In this document: piece by piece, positions 42,923 through 51,565 of the stretch | How the letters are laid out: every line of letters begins with the position of its first letter | How positions within the stretch are numbered: the first letter of the stretch is position 1 | NCBI GenBank assembly: GCA_045638005.1 | Contig: JAZUAN010000011.1 | Coordinates: forward strand, 32,689 to 96,688 | DNA from: URNF01 sp045638005 | Lineage (GTDB): Bacteria; Bacillota; Clostridia; Oscillospirales; Acutalibacteraceae | Direction of reading: 5' to 3' | DNA: 64,000 bases | The notes under the pieces: model-generated | What the model was told of the DNA's origin: nothing | Seen by the model: only the letters and a program-made list of their open reading frames with translations | Databases searched by the model: none | Translations under genes and position numbers: made by a program

Positions 42923-43870
42923 ATGAAAATCGTAATTTTAGATGCTGACACCATTTCAAACGGCGATATAACGCTGGAACCGATCACCGCGCTCGGGGAT
43001 GCGACGGTGTATGACCTGAAACCGGCGGCGCAGCTGCCCCTTATCGCGAAAGACGCGGAAATATTGCTGTGCAACAAAGCGGAGATCACAGCAGAGCTGA
43101 TGGACGCTTGCCCGCAGCTCAAATTCGTCGGTGTGTTTGCCACCGGATATAATAATATTGATATAAAAGCGGCAACCGCGCGCGGCATCACAGTTTGCAA
43201 CGTGCCCGGCTATTCCACCGAGGCGGTCGCCCAGCATACCTTCTCGTTGCTCTTGGCGCTCACAGGCAGTATCCCGCAGTATTCTGCGTCGGTGAGAGCG
43301 GGCGACTGGGTGCGGTCAAAGCAGTTTACCTATTTCAAATTCCCGCAGACCTCGCTTTACGGGAAAACGCTCGGTATTTTCGGCTACGGTGCTATCGGAC
43401 GGCGGGTTGCGGATATCGGCAGGGCGTTTGGCATGAACATTCTGGTGCATACCCGCTCACCGCACAAATGTCCCGAGGTGGAAACGGTATCCGCAGAGGA
43501 ACTGTTTGCGCGCGCTGATGTGCTCACCTTCCATTGTCCTTTGAATGAAGAAAATAAAGGGATCATCAATCGTGAACACCTTGCGCTGATGAAACGGTCA
43601 GCGTTTCTCATCAACACCGCCAGAGGCGGTCTGATGGACGAGCAGGCGGTGGCGGACGCGCTGAATACCGGCGTGATTGCGGGCGCGGGCATTGATGTGC
43701 TCACCAAAGAGCCGATGCTGGCAAGCAACCCCTTGCTCACCGCTAAAAACTGTATTTTAACGCCGCATATTGCGTGGGCACCACCCGACGTACGGGAAGC
43801 GTTGGTGGCGTTGGTCGCGGAAAATGTCAAGGCGTTTATGAATGGAAAACCAATCAATACCGTGATGTAA
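42923..43870 (+). CDS. D-2-hydroxyacid dehydrogenase (NAD-binding)
   Basis: The 315-residue protein is a full-length D-isomer-specific 2-hydroxyacid dehydrogenase. It shows the substrate-domain block GVFATGYNNIDIKAA, the NAD loop GYGAIG, and catalytic Arg in NTARGG and His in LTPHIAW. Related enzymes are often annotated glycerate or hydroxypyruvate dehydrogenase, but the substrate cannot be read from sequence. A GGGGGA element precedes the ATG. It is followed 12 bases later by a hexapeptide-repeat protein. Confidence 0.9.
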   Translation: MKIVILDADTISNGDITLEPITALGDATVYDLKPAAQLPLIAKDAEILLCNKAEITAELMDACPQLKFVGVFATGYNNIDIKAATARGITVCNVPGYSTEAVAQHTFSLLLALTGSIPQYSASVRAGDWVRSKQFTYFKFPQTSLYGKTLGIFGYGAIGRRVADIGRAFGMNILVHTRSPHKCPEVETVSAEELFARADVLTFHCPLNEENKGIINREHLALMKRSAFLINTARGGLMDEQAVADALNTGVIAGAGIDVLTKEPMLASNPLLTAKNCILTPHIAWAPPDVREALVALVAENVKAFMNGKPINTVM

Positions 43871-43882
43871 GGAGAGAATAGC

Positions 43883-44548
43883 ATGCACGAACAACTGAAA
43901 ACAAGCGCACTTTTTGACCTTTCACACACCGCCGCGAAGCCGTTGCTGGAAAAAACGACCTACCCTTGGGAGGCGCTTTCCGGTATAGGTGATTTTATCC
44001 TTTCGCTCGGCGCGACCCTGTCGGCGGATGAATACGACCATCCCGCGGATACCGTGTGGATCCATAAGACCGCCAAGGTGTTCCCCTCCGCGTATATCGG
44101 AGAGAACGTCATTATCGGTGAAAAAACAGAAGTACGCCATTGCGCTTTTATCCGCGGCAACGCGCTCATCGGCGCGGGCGCGGTGGTGGGCAATTCCACC
44201 GAACTGAAAAACGTGATTTTGTTTGATAACGTGCAGGTGCCGCATTATAACTACGTCGGCGACTCGATTTTAGGGTATAAGTCCCACATGGGTGCCGGCT
44301 CCATCACCTCCAACGTCAAAAGCGATAAAACACTCGTGACCATCGCGGCGGACGAGAAGATCGAAACCGGGCTCAAAAAGATGGGCGCTATCCTCGGCGA
44401 CAACGTCGAGGTCGGCTGCGGCAGCGTGTTAAACCCCGGCACGGTTATCGGCAGCATGAGCAATGTGTATCCCCTCTCCTCGGTGCGCGGCTTTGTTCCC
44501 CAAAACAGCATTTACAAAAAACGCGGCGAGGTCGTCGAGAAGCGGTAA
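43883..44548 (+). CDS. Left-handed beta-helix (hexapeptide repeat) sugar-nucleotide-type transferase
   Basis: The 221-residue protein has hexapeptide repeats over about residues 60-195 (IHKTAKVFPSAYIGENVIIG and further turns), like the acyltransferase half of GlmU. It lacks an N-terminal nucleotidyltransferase domain. The block GDSILGYKSHMGAGSITSNV resembles GlmU-type acetyltransferases. An acyl- or acetyltransferase role on a sugar is plausible; the substrate is unknown. It is probably co-transcribed with the dehydrogenase and ends at a terminator. Confidence 0.8.
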   Translation: MHEQLKTSALFDLSHTAAKPLLEKTTYPWEALSGIGDFILSLGATLSADEYDHPADTVWIHKTAKVFPSAYIGENVIIGEKTEVRHCAFIRGNALIGAGAVVGNSTELKNVILFDNVQVPHYNYVGDSILGYKSHMGAGSITSNVKSDKTLVTIAADEKIETGLKKMGAILGDNVEVGCGSVLNPGTVIGSMSNVYPLSSVRGFVPQNSIYKKRGEVVEKR

Positions 44549-44561
44549 AAAATCAATTTAC

Positions 44562-44600
44562 AACGGTGATATCTCGTGTTTTCGCTTGATATCGCCGTTT
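44562..44600 (+). terminator. Terminator after the hexapeptide-repeat gene
   Basis: AACGGTGATATC (44562-44573) pairs with GATATCGCCGTT (44588-44599), one wobble, followed by T residues. Confidence 0.75.
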
Positions 44601-44726
44601 TTCTTTTGTTTTCATTTTCGGGATATATTACGTGAAACGAAAAACGAGAAATGGCGTAAATAAGAGCAAACGGGAGAGAAAACGAGAGAACGAGGGATAT
44701 AAATTAAATTTTCGGCTAAATAACCC

Positions 44727-44755
44727 TTGACAGCCGAATTTCGGTGTGGTATCCT
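44727..44755 (+). promoter_or_regulatory. Promoter of rplM-rpsI
   Basis: Consensus TTGACA at 44727-44732, a 17-base spacer and TATCCT at 44750-44755. Confidence 0.65.
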
Positions 44756-44801
44756 ACATGAGCAATAAAAAGTCTAATACTATTTATAGGAGGAAACCCT
44801 T

Positions 44802-45230
44802 ATGTCCACTTACATGGAAAAGGCCGGCCAGGTCGAGCGCAAATGGTATGTGCTGGATGCCGCCGGTAAATCTTTGGGTCGCGTTGCTACCGAAGCTGCT
44901 GTGCTGCTCCGCGGTAAGCATAAGCCCACCTTCACCCCTCATGTTGATTGCGGCGATTTCGTGATCATCATCAACTGCAAGGATGCTGTTCTGACCGGCA
45001 AAAAGCTGGAGCAGAAAAAATGGCAGCGTCACTCCGGTTGGATCGGCGGTCTGAAAGAGACCAAGTACGCCACCTTGATGGCGACCCGTCCCGAGAAGGC
45101 TATGGAACTTGCTGTTTACGGCATGATCCCCAACAACACCATCGGCGATGCCGCATACGGTCGTTTGCACTGCTATGCCGGCAATGAGCATGCGCATGCT
45201 GCTCAGAAGCCCGAAGTGCGTGAGTTTTAA
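44802..45230 (+). CDS. rplM: 50S ribosomal protein L13
   Basis: The 142-residue protein matches L13 throughout (WYVLDAAGKSLGRVATEAA, HVDCGDFVIIINC). ATAGGAGG precedes the ATG. rplM-rpsI form an operon as usual, but it stands here apart from the large ribosomal cluster. Confidence 0.97.
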   Translation: MSTYMEKAGQVERKWYVLDAAGKSLGRVATEAAVLLRGKHKPTFTPHVDCGDFVIIINCKDAVLTGKKLEQKKWQRHSGWIGGLKETKYATLMATRPEKAMELAVYGMIPNNTIGDAAYGRLHCYAGNEHAHAAQKPEVREF

Positions 45231-45248
45231 GGAAAGGGGTAACTAAAG

Positions 45249-45653
45249 ATGGATTACAACAAGAGACCGTATTTCTACGGAACCGGCAGAAGAAAGAAAT
45301 CTGTTGCCCGCGTCCGCCTGTACCAGGGCACCGGCAAAGTGACCATCAACGATCGTGATATCGACGATTATTTTGGTCTGGAGACCTTGAAGCTCATCGT
45401 GCGTCAGCCGCTGGAGCTCACCGGTCTTACTGAGAAATTTGACATTGAGTGCCGCGTAGCCGGCGGCGGCGTTACCGGTCAGGCCGGTGCTATCCGCCAC
45501 GGTATCTCCCGCGCTCTCCTGCAGTACAACAGCGAAGAGCTCCGCTCTCAGCTGAAAAAAGCAGGCTTCCTCACCCGCGATCCGCGTATGAAGGAAAGAA
45601 AGAAGTATGGTTTGAAAGCTGCTCGTCGTGCACCGCAGTTCTCCAAACGCTAA
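45249..45653 (+). CDS. rpsI: 30S ribosomal protein S9
   Basis: The 134-residue protein begins YFYGTGRRKKSVARVRL and ends with the basic tail RRAPQFSKR that reaches the decoding site in the 30S subunit. It lies 18 bases after rplM and is followed by a strong terminator. Confidence 0.97.
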   Translation: MDYNKRPYFYGTGRRKKSVARVRLYQGTGKVTINDRDIDDYFGLETLKLIVRQPLELTGLTEKFDIECRVAGGGVTGQAGAIRHGISRALLQYNSEELRSQLKKAGFLTRDPRMKERKKYGLKAARRAPQFSKR

Positions 45654-45670
45654 TCTTCAACACAGTATAC

Positions 45671-45706
45671 AAAACCGCCCGAAGTTTTTCGGGCGGTTTT
45701 CTTTTT
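45671..45706 (+). terminator. Terminator after rpsI
   Basis: A 13-base stem AAAACCGCCCGAA (45671-45683) with its complement at 45688-45700, then T residues. Confidence 0.88.
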
Positions 45707-45786
45707 GATTTACTATTGTATTTCCTGCTCTAAATTTTTGAATTCCTCGGTGTGAAAGGCCCTCCCCTACAATAAAATATGCGGTT

Positions 45787-46254
45787 TCAGCCTATTTCTA
45801 TAATCTGTAACCCTTTTTGTTCTGCGTAATTCACCGTATACGCGGTGCCGCCGGTGCGTTTTTTGAGATAGCAGATGCAAACGCTGCTTTCCTCCACCAA
45901 CTGTCGGTTGCGTTTGAGCATGCAGTCGCGGGTGTAGCTCTCGGCGGTATAGGTTATCTCGTTTGCCTCTCTTTTGATGGTTTCGTACAGCAGGCGGTCG
46001 GGGGCTGACCATTTTGCCGTTTGATCGCGACAAGGGAGAATAAGGTGCAGGCGGATATCGGGATATTTTTGGCGCAAAGCAATTACCGCCCGCGCCGCTA
46101 TGGTGTCAAACCCCAAAGCGCCGCCGGCACAAAAGGTGCGGTAGCCGCGGTCGTATAGGCTGAGTATCGCGTCTGCCGTCCGTCGTAAGATGTTCGATTG
46201 TTCTCCTGCCGGTATCTCGCGATGACCGGTGAAGCAAGCTGTTTGTAATCTCAT
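45787..46254 (-). CDS. SLOG-family protein (YpsA-like, DUF1273)
   Basis: The 155-residue protein matches the YpsA group of SLOG domains: CFTGHREIP at the start, the nucleotide-loop block CAGGALGFDTIAARAVI, and ESSVCICYLKKRTGGTAYTVNYA at the end. SLOG domains bind nucleotide-derived ligands; B. subtilis YpsA has been linked to cell division. The ATG at 46254 is chosen because AAAGGAG is six bases upstream. A GCTCCCTC hairpin repeat abuts the 5' side. Confidence 0.85.
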   Translation of the reverse strand: MRLQTACFTGHREIPAGEQSNILRRTADAILSLYDRGYRTFCAGGALGFDTIAARAVIALRQKYPDIRLHLILPCRDQTAKWSAPDRLLYETIKREANEITYTAESYTRDCMLKRNRQLVEESSVCICYLKKRTGGTAYTVNYAEQKGLQIIEIG

Positions 46255-46267
46255 TTCATTCTCCTTT

Positions 46268-46290
46268 AGGCTCCCTCTTTGAGGGAGGCT
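46268..46290. repeat. Short GCTCCCTC hairpin repeat
   Basis: CTCCCTC and GAGGGAG pair around a TTT loop. A similar hairpin opens the mosaic repeat near parB at 12241. Confidence 0.5.
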
Positions 46291-46422
46291 ATGCAAAAAT
46301 CATACCACATTATTCTTGTAATGTAAAATGAAAAGTGATATATTGAAAACAGAAGTTGAAAAAAGAGGGCGTGCCTATGAAAACGGTAAACGAATTGAAG
46401 TGAGCGGCTGTTTTCAGCAAAT

Positions 46423-46449
46423 AAAAAAGACCTCTTCGAGGTCTTTTTT
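46423..46449. terminator. Terminator of the rubrerythrin gene (both strands)
   Basis: AAAAAAGACCTC and GAGGTCTTTTTT pair around a 3-base loop, giving T runs on both strands. Confidence 0.85.
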
Positions 46450-46455
46450 GTTTGC

Positions 46456-46992
46456 TCAATAATTTTTCGCGATCTGTTCAAAATATGCCTGCGGGTGGTC
46501 GCACACGGGGCATTTTCCGGGGGCTTGCTTGCCCACCACCACGTGTCCGCAGTTGCGGCATACCCACACGGTGTCCCCTTCTTTGGAAAACACCAGTCCG
46601 GTTTCGATGTTCGCCAGCAGATGACGGAAGCGGGATTCGTGCTGTTTTTCGATGAGCGCCACCTGCTCGAACTTGCGGGCGATATCCTCAAAGCCTTCCT
46701 CTCTCGCCACCTCTGCAAACGAGGGGTACATGGAGGTGAATTCGTATTTTTCGCCGTCGGCTGCATCGCTTAAATTGCGGTCGGTCTCGGGCATGCCGTG
46801 CAATAACTGAAACCAGATTTCAGCGTGCGCCTTTTCGTTATCGGCGGTCTCCTCAAACAATGCCGCAATCTGTTCATACCCGTTTTCTCTTGCTTTGGCG
46901 GCATAAAAGGTGTACTTGTTTCTTGCCTGCGACTCCCCTGCAAAAGCGGCGGCGAGGTTGGCCTCGGTTTTGGTGCCTTTGAGTTCCGGCAT
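46456..46992 (-). CDS. rbr: Rubrerythrin
   Basis: Rubrerythrin is a non-haem iron peroxidase that protects anaerobes from hydrogen peroxide. The 178-residue protein has the N-terminal four-helix di-iron domain (Glu20, Glu53 and His56 in DNEKAH, plus a second E-x-x-H, IEKQH) and a C-terminal rubredoxin domain with CRNCGH and CPVC. It stands alone between terminators, divergent from spoVAE. Confidence 0.95.
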   Translation of the reverse strand: MPELKGTKTEANLAAAFAGESQARNKYTFYAAKARENGYEQIAALFEETADNEKAHAEIWFQLLHGMPETDRNLSDAADGEKYEFTSMYPSFAEVAREEGFEDIARKFEQVALIEKQHESRFRHLLANIETGLVFSKEGDTVWVCRNCGHVVVGKQAPGKCPVCDHPQAYFEQIAKNY

Positions 46993-47082
46993 ACTATCGT
47001 CTCCTTTTTTATTTTGGGATTATTCCTGCGATTAGTATATACTTTTTCGGGTATACTATCCGCGAAAAGGAGAGGAAAGCAA

Positions 47083-47448
47083 ATGGATTTTTTCATGATT
47101 ATTAAGGCTTTTACGGTGGGCGGCGCGATCTGTATCATAGCACAACTGCTTATCGACTACACAAAGCTGACCCCTGCGCGTATTCTGACCCTGTTTGTTG
47201 TTAGCGGTATCGCGCTGACCGCGGTGGGGTTGTATGCGCCGCTGGTAAAATTCGCCTCCGCGGGTGCGACCGTGCCGTTGACCGGCTTTGGATATACCCT
47301 TGCAAAAGGTGTGGAGCGGGCGGTCAGAGAAAACGGCTTTTTAGGTGCGCTGCAAGGCGGTATCACTGCCGCCGCCGGCGGTGTCACCGCCGCAATCGTT
47401 TTAAGCTTTATCGGCGGGATATTCTTCAAATCGGGGGATAAAGCATAA
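47083..47448 (+). CDS. spoVAE: Stage V sporulation protein AE (SpoVAE-like)
   Basis: The 121-residue membrane protein has about four helices and the SpoVAE family sequence QLLIDYTKLTPARILTLFVV and GATVPLTGFGYTLAKG. SpoVA proteins form a channel for calcium dipicolinate in spores and are normally encoded together (AC, AD, AE). Here no spoVAC or spoVAD is nearby. AAAGGAGAGG precedes the ATG. A sporulation role is thus uncertain; the SpoVAE-type fold also occurs singly in some non-sporulating clostridia (family knowledge held with caution). Confidence 0.85.
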   Translation: MDFFMIIKAFTVGGAICIIAQLLIDYTKLTPARILTLFVVSGIALTAVGLYAPLVKFASAGATVPLTGFGYTLAKGVERAVRENGFLGALQGGITAAAGGVTAAIVLSFIGGIFFKSGDKA

Positions 47449-47450
47449 AA

Positions 47451-47481
47451 AACAGAGCGCTCGAAGCGCTCTGTTTTTTAC
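47451..47481 (+). terminator. Terminator after spoVAE
   Basis: An 11-base stem (47451-47461 with 47465-47475) followed by six T. Confidence 0.85.
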
Positions 47482-47521
47482 ATATTCAGCAAGACTTTCG
47501 ACAGTGCTTTGCGCGGTGTTT

Positions 47522-48904
47522 TTATTCCGACACAATATTTTTGATCCATTTTCCGCGCTTGACCACCCATCCGAACACAAAGCATTTGATAAACTGTTCC
47601 AGTTCATACCCGCCAAGCAAGAATACGACCGACAGATCGGTCAGGCGGGAAAGCGCGAACACAAACGGCACCGCGAACAACCAGGTCATGCCGCAATCGG
47701 TCACAATGGTGGTAAAGATTTTGCCGCCGGTACGGATGGTGAAATACGACGCAAACACAAACGCGTTGATGGGGCAGGTTACCGCGAGCAGGCGGATAAG
47801 ATCGGCGGCGATCTCCCGCACTGTTTGGGTGGTGTTGTACAACAGCGGAATGACGTCGGCAAGCGCGAAGAAAACCACACCCACGATAGCACCCACCGCT
47901 ACCGCAAACATCAACAGCTTGCGGGAATAGTCTTTGACGCGGTCAAATTCTCCTGCGCCCAGCAGCTGTCCCAACAGAATGCCGATAGCGGAGCCGACCG
48001 CCTGGAAGCAGACCGCAAAAAGGTTTAAGAAGGTCTGTGCGATGTTGTTACCCGCCACTGCGTCCAGACCGCGGGTAGCATAGCATTGTGCTAAGGTCGC
48101 AATGCCCAGCGCCCAAAAGGTTTCGTTGAACATGAGCGGCAAACCCTTAGCCGAGATGCGTCCCATGAGGTTTATAGGGATATACAAGCTGCGAAAAGCG
48201 CGCTTCACAAACGGGAATTGTTCGCGGTGGTTCCACGTCCATATCACCACGATAGCAAGTTCCACAAAGCGCGAAACAACCGTCGCAACAGCGGCACCGA
48301 CCACACCCAAAGCGGGTGCGCCCAGTTTGCCGAAAATGAGCACCCAGTTGAGCGCCAGATTGACACACACGGCGGCAATGCCCGCCTGCATCGGGAGCAC
48401 CGTCTCGCCGCTTTCACGCAGGGTGGAAGAAAACGCTTGGGTCAGCGCATACGGGATAAGTCCGATGAGCATGACAAACAGATAGCGCTGTCCGTATTGC
48501 AAGGTGGCGGCTTTGGCGGCGGGATCTTCGCTTGCCTCTATGTACAGCGACAAAAGCGGCGTGTTTGCAAACGCAAACACCAGTATGGCAACAAGTCCCA
48601 CCAATACACATAAAAGGTACTTAAAGCGGAAGGTGTAGCGAATACTTTCCCAGTCTTTCTTGCCGAAAAACTGCGCGCCGTAAATGCCGGCGCCCGACAC
48701 CAAGCCGAATACACATAGATTGAATATGAAGATCAGCTGATTGGCGATAGCAGCACCGTTCATCTGGGTGGTGCCGAGTGCGCCGATCATGATATTGTCC
48801 AGCATGCTGACAAAATTGGTGATACCGTTTTGCAGCATAATGGGTAAAGCGATCGCCATTACTATGCGGTAAAAACTGCGATCGCCGATATATTTTTTAA
48901 GCAT
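47522..48904 (-). CDS. MATE-family efflux transporter
   Basis: The 460-residue protein has 12 predicted membrane helices in two repeats. The start (IVMAIALPIMLQNGITNFVSMLDNIMIGALGTTQMNG) and the equivalent start of the second half (GLPLMFNETFWALGIA) are typical of MATE exporters, which expel cationic compounds using sodium or proton gradients. Substrate is unknown. It is two bases downstream of a lipoprotein gene on the same strand, so the two are likely co-transcribed. Confidence 0.92.
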   Translation of the reverse strand: MLKKYIGDRSFYRIVMAIALPIMLQNGITNFVSMLDNIMIGALGTTQMNGAAIANQLIFIFNLCVFGLVSGAGIYGAQFFGKKDWESIRYTFRFKYLLCVLVGLVAILVFAFANTPLLSLYIEASEDPAAKAATLQYGQRYLFVMLIGLIPYALTQAFSSTLRESGETVLPMQAGIAAVCVNLALNWVLIFGKLGAPALGVVGAAVATVVSRFVELAIVVIWTWNHREQFPFVKRAFRSLYIPINLMGRISAKGLPLMFNETFWALGIATLAQCYATRGLDAVAGNNIAQTFLNLFAVCFQAVGSAIGILLGQLLGAGEFDRVKDYSRKLLMFAVAVGAIVGVVFFALADVIPLLYNTTQTVREIAADLIRLLAVTCPINAFVFASYFTIRTGGKIFTTIVTDCGMTWLFAVPFVFALSRLTDLSVVFLLGGYELEQFIKCFVFGWVVKRGKWIKNIVSE

Positions 48905-48906
48905 GA

Positions 48907-49332
48907 TTATTCACCGTCTTTGGTGGCGTTAGTCTCCACCTTTTTGAGCGTAATGGTTGCTTTTTCGTCGTAGGAGTATGTAGTCAACGTATCCCCCACC
49001 ACGGTGGAAAGGTCATGCATGACCGACACTCTGCCGTTCGGGTAGGCGGCGGTGGTATAAAGGCTTTCGCCGTCATAGGTGTAGGTGAAGATATATTCCT
49101 CCTCACCGTCCACCGTTTTGTTGCCGGAACCGTCCGCTTTGTATGTAAAGAGGACGTTGTTTTCGGTGAAATCGTAGCTTTCCCCCGCGTCGGTCACATA
49201 GGTGGTCATCTGCCATGTGCCGATGAGCAGCGGGGAATTTTCCACAAATTCCGGCGGCTTTTTATCTATGCACCCGCAAAACAACAAAAGAATGCCTATG
49301 AGCGGGAGCAGTATTTTCAGAACTTTTTTCAT
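48907..49332 (-). CDS. Small lipoprotein with lipocalin-like domain
   Basis: The 141-residue precursor ends its signal peptide with FCGC (lipid-carrying Cys21), so the mature protein is predicted on the outer membrane face. The rest looks like a small beta-barrel of the lipocalin-like type (LLIGTWQMTTY at about 35-45, then repeated Thr/Tyr strands). No function is known. It stands immediately before the MATE gene on the same strand. Confidence 0.75.
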   Translation of the reverse strand: MKKVLKILLPLIGILLLFCGCIDKKPPEFVENSPLLIGTWQMTTYVTDAGESYDFTENNVLFTYKADGSGNKTVDGEEEYIFTYTYDGESLYTTAAYPNGRVSVMHDLSTVVGDTLTTYSYDEKATITLKKVETNATKDGE

Positions 49333-49369
49333 ACATTAAGTCCTTTCGCCATATAGAGGTTGGCACGAC

Positions 49370-49852
49370 TTATCCTAACAACGCGCCGATCGCGCCGAAC
49401 ACGCCCGCGCTGGCAACACCCATGATCACACCGGCGATCAGCACGCCCAGTATGACGGCGAGTGAGCTTTTTTTGAAGTCCATATCGAGAAGACTTGCCG
49501 CCAGCGTACCCGTCCAGGCACCGGTGCCCGGCAACGGAATGGCAACAAACAGCATCAGCGCCCAGAAAAGACCGCGTCCCGCTTTCTCTTTCAGTTTTTC
49601 GCCGCCTTTGTGTCCCTTTTCCAGGCAGAAGGTGAAGAATTTGCCGATATATTTTTTATCTTTGCCCCATTCCAGCACCTTTCTCGCAAACAGGAAAATG
49701 AACGGCACCGGCAGCATGTTGCCGATCACGCAGATGATGTAGTTGGCGGCAAGCGGCAATCCCAGTCCTTCACCGATCGGAATAGCACCGCGCAGTTCCA
49801 CAATGGGCACCATAGACACAAAAAATACAGCTAAATATTTCCACAATTTCAT
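49370..49852 (-). CDS. Small multidrug export protein family (Sm_multidrug_ex)
   Basis: The 160-residue membrane protein shows four helices and the family features VSMVPIVELRGAIPIG near the start and LFVAIPLPGTGAWTG in the middle. Despite the family name, transport has not been firmly shown for most members. The ATG at 49852 is preceded by AAGGAGT at seven bases. The small spacers to its neighbours suggest it may be read with the upstream HD-domain gene. Confidence 0.85.
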   Translation of the reverse strand: MKLWKYLAVFFVSMVPIVELRGAIPIGEGLGLPLAANYIICVIGNMLPVPFIFLFARKVLEWGKDKKYIGKFFTFCLEKGHKGGEKLKEKAGRGLFWALMLFVAIPLPGTGAWTGTLAASLLDMDFKKSSLAVILGVLIAGVIMGVASAGVFGAIGALLG

Positions 49853-49871
49853 TTTTTTACTCCTTGATATA

Positions 49872-50543
49872 TTATCTTTTTTCTTCAAACAGCGCGGACG
49901 CTTCCATATCGGCGGTGAATATCGCGACAATTTCCGGCTTAAAGTCCACGGCGTTGTTAAATTCATATTCATTCGCAGCAGCAAACGGTCCCATGTGCCA
50001 GCGGATCATGAGGATCTCTTCCTGTGTCAGCCGCAGGAAGTTTTGCAGCATGATAACCGATTTTTCGCCGTGACCGCAGGGGAAGCTGTCCTCAATCGCG
50101 TAGGTCGGCACCGTTTCCCAGTCAAATCTGCCCTTAGCATCCGACTTAGAGCCGTTTTCTTTATATACTTTCTGGTTTTTAAAATCCTGCACGTAGAAAT
50201 TGACTTTGCACAGATCGTGGCACAGTCCCGCCAAAATGCAGGAGCCTGCCGAAAGCCCGAGGTGCAGCTGCTCGTTTTTGCGCAACAGCAGTGCCGCAAC
50301 ATTGAGGCTGTGCTCCGCCAGAGCACCCTCATAGTTGCCGTGAAAGCGGGTGGAGGCGGGTGCGGTGTAATAATCAGTGGACGCGAGATATCCCAAAAGG
50401 CGATCCAGCCCGTCCCTGCGCGCTTTTTCGAGAGCCGTCTCGACAAGTGTGCGGGTAGAAACGGTTTCGGGCGTGCCGGCGGCGCCGATCTCCCCCATAA
50501 ACCAGGTGATGAGTTCTCTTTGTCGGTCGTTTACGATGTACAT
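49872..50543 (-). CDS. HD-domain protein
   Basis: The 223-residue soluble protein contains an HD-type phosphohydrolase core: His78 (AEHSLNVAALLL), the His109-Asp110 pair (LCHDLCKVNFY) and a later His (CGHGEKSVI). HD proteins typically act on nucleotides or phosphate esters. No partner indicates the substrate. AGGTGCGG precedes the ATG. Confidence 0.75.
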   Translation of the reverse strand: MYIVNDRQRELITWFMGEIGAAGTPETVSTRTLVETALEKARRDGLDRLLGYLASTDYYTAPASTRFHGNYEGALAEHSLNVAALLLRKNEQLHLGLSAGSCILAGLCHDLCKVNFYVQDFKNQKVYKENGSKSDAKGRFDWETVPTYAIEDSFPCGHGEKSVIMLQNFLRLTQEEILMIRWHMGPFAAANEYEFNNAVDFKPEIVAIFTADMEASALFEEKR

Positions 50544-50927
50544 ACCGCACCTCCATATATAAAGGTAATATAAACATATAATACAATATAAAAGAATATC
50601 ATATCTTCAAAAATATTGCAATACTTAATAGCCGAAAAGCCGGCGTACAACAATGCGCTCGAACAAAACGCGGCGATTTTTTGAGCTGTACTTACTAAAA
50701 GTTACAACATATTGTGGTTGGCGTATTTACTGTATACAAGCACGCAAAAAAACTCAAAAAACCTCTTGACTATCTTGCTAACGCGTGATATAGTAAGTAT
50801 TACCTCGTAAAAGGGGTTTTATTTTTGTGCGCATTTTATTGCGCGACCCCTTGGTGTTTACACCGTCGAGGGAGGTCAAAAGCAGGCAAAAGTCTGCTAA
50901 AAATTCCGAATATCGGGAGGTGCCGTT
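50544..50927. other. Spacer with rpmG promoter and leader
   Basis: The left 200 bases are AT-rich with no gene seen. The right part holds the rpmG promoter and a 130-base leader with a weak AGCAG/CTGCT hairpin at 50881-50898. No known riboswitch or leader motif was recognised. Confidence 0.45.
50765..50794 (+). promoter_or_regulatory. Promoter of rpmG-secE-nusG
   Basis: TTGACT at 50765-50770, an 18-base spacer and TATAGT at 50789-50794. Confidence 0.65.
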
Positions 50928-51077
50928 ATGCGCGTCAAGATCACTCTCGCTTGCACCGAATGCAAGCAACGCAACTACAACACAATGAAGAACAAGAAGA
51001 ACGACCCGGACAGACTGGAAATGAACAAGTACTGCCGTTTCTGCCGCAAGCACACGCTGCACAGAGAAACGAAGTAA
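50928..51077 (+). CDS. rpmG: 50S ribosomal protein L33
   Basis: The 49-residue protein is the zinc-binding (C+) form of L33, with C-x-x-C pairs CTEC and CRFC. GGGAGG lies about seven bases before the ATG. It heads the cluster rpmG-secE-nusG-rplK-rplA, the usual Firmicutes order, although it is only 150 bases long. Confidence 0.96.
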   Translation: MRVKITLACTECKQRNYNTMKNKKNDPDRLEMNKYCRFCRKHTLHRETK

Positions 51078-51096
51078 ACGGAAGGAGAGAGAAATC

Positions 51097-51540
51097 ATGT
51101 TGACTGGTGGGTTTATTGCGGCGATCGCGGCTGTGGTCGTCATGCTCATCTGCGTTCTCAGCAACCTCAATATGTTCTCCGATCTCGCTTCCATGGGCTT
51201 TGGTGCTTGGCTGGATTATTTCTTCGCCAAAATCACTGCACAGAAGGTGTGCTTCTTCATCGCGGTAGCTGTTTTGGTTATCGGCTTATATTGCTACTTC
51301 TCCGGCAAGGCGAAGGCGAAAAAAGCCGGCGATGAAACCAAGTTCGTTCCCGCGCCCATCGCGAAATATTTCCGCGACACCAAGGGTGAGTTCAAGAAAA
51401 TCACTTGGCCCACTTTCAAGACGGTGGTACGCAACACCGGCGTTACGCTGGCTGTGTGTGCTATTCTCGGCTTGGTGATCTGCCTGTTCGATGCCGGCTT
51501 GGGTGCGCTCATTGATCTGCTGCTGAAAATCGGCGGTTGA
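51097..51540 (+). CDS. secE: Preprotein translocase subunit SecE (long form)
   Basis: SecE stabilises SecY in the protein export channel. The C-terminal third is classic SecE: FRDTKGEFKKITWPTFKTVVRNT then one helix. The 147-residue protein also has about 80 extra N-terminal residues with two helices (about 7-25 and 50-68), unlike the single-helix 60-residue SecE of Bacillus and more like the three-helix E. coli form. AAGGAGAG precedes the ATG. Confidence 0.92.
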   Translation: MLTGGFIAAIAAVVVMLICVLSNLNMFSDLASMGFGAWLDYFFAKITAQKVCFFIAVAVLVIGLYCYFSGKAKAKKAGDETKFVPAPIAKYFRDTKGEFKKITWPTFKTVVRNTGVTLAVCAILGLVICLFDAGLGALIDLLLKIGG

Positions 51541-51565
51541 GCGTAAACTCTAAGGAGGTACGAGC

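Noticed and set aside
44622..44640. ACGTGAAACG half-site resembling parS
   Set aside because: Only the right half matches; the left half does not, so it is not counted as a parS site.
46377..46403. Eight-codon ORF (MKTVNELK) with an upstream purine-rich stretch
   Set aside because: Too short to support, and it lies in the untranslated tail region of the convergent genes.
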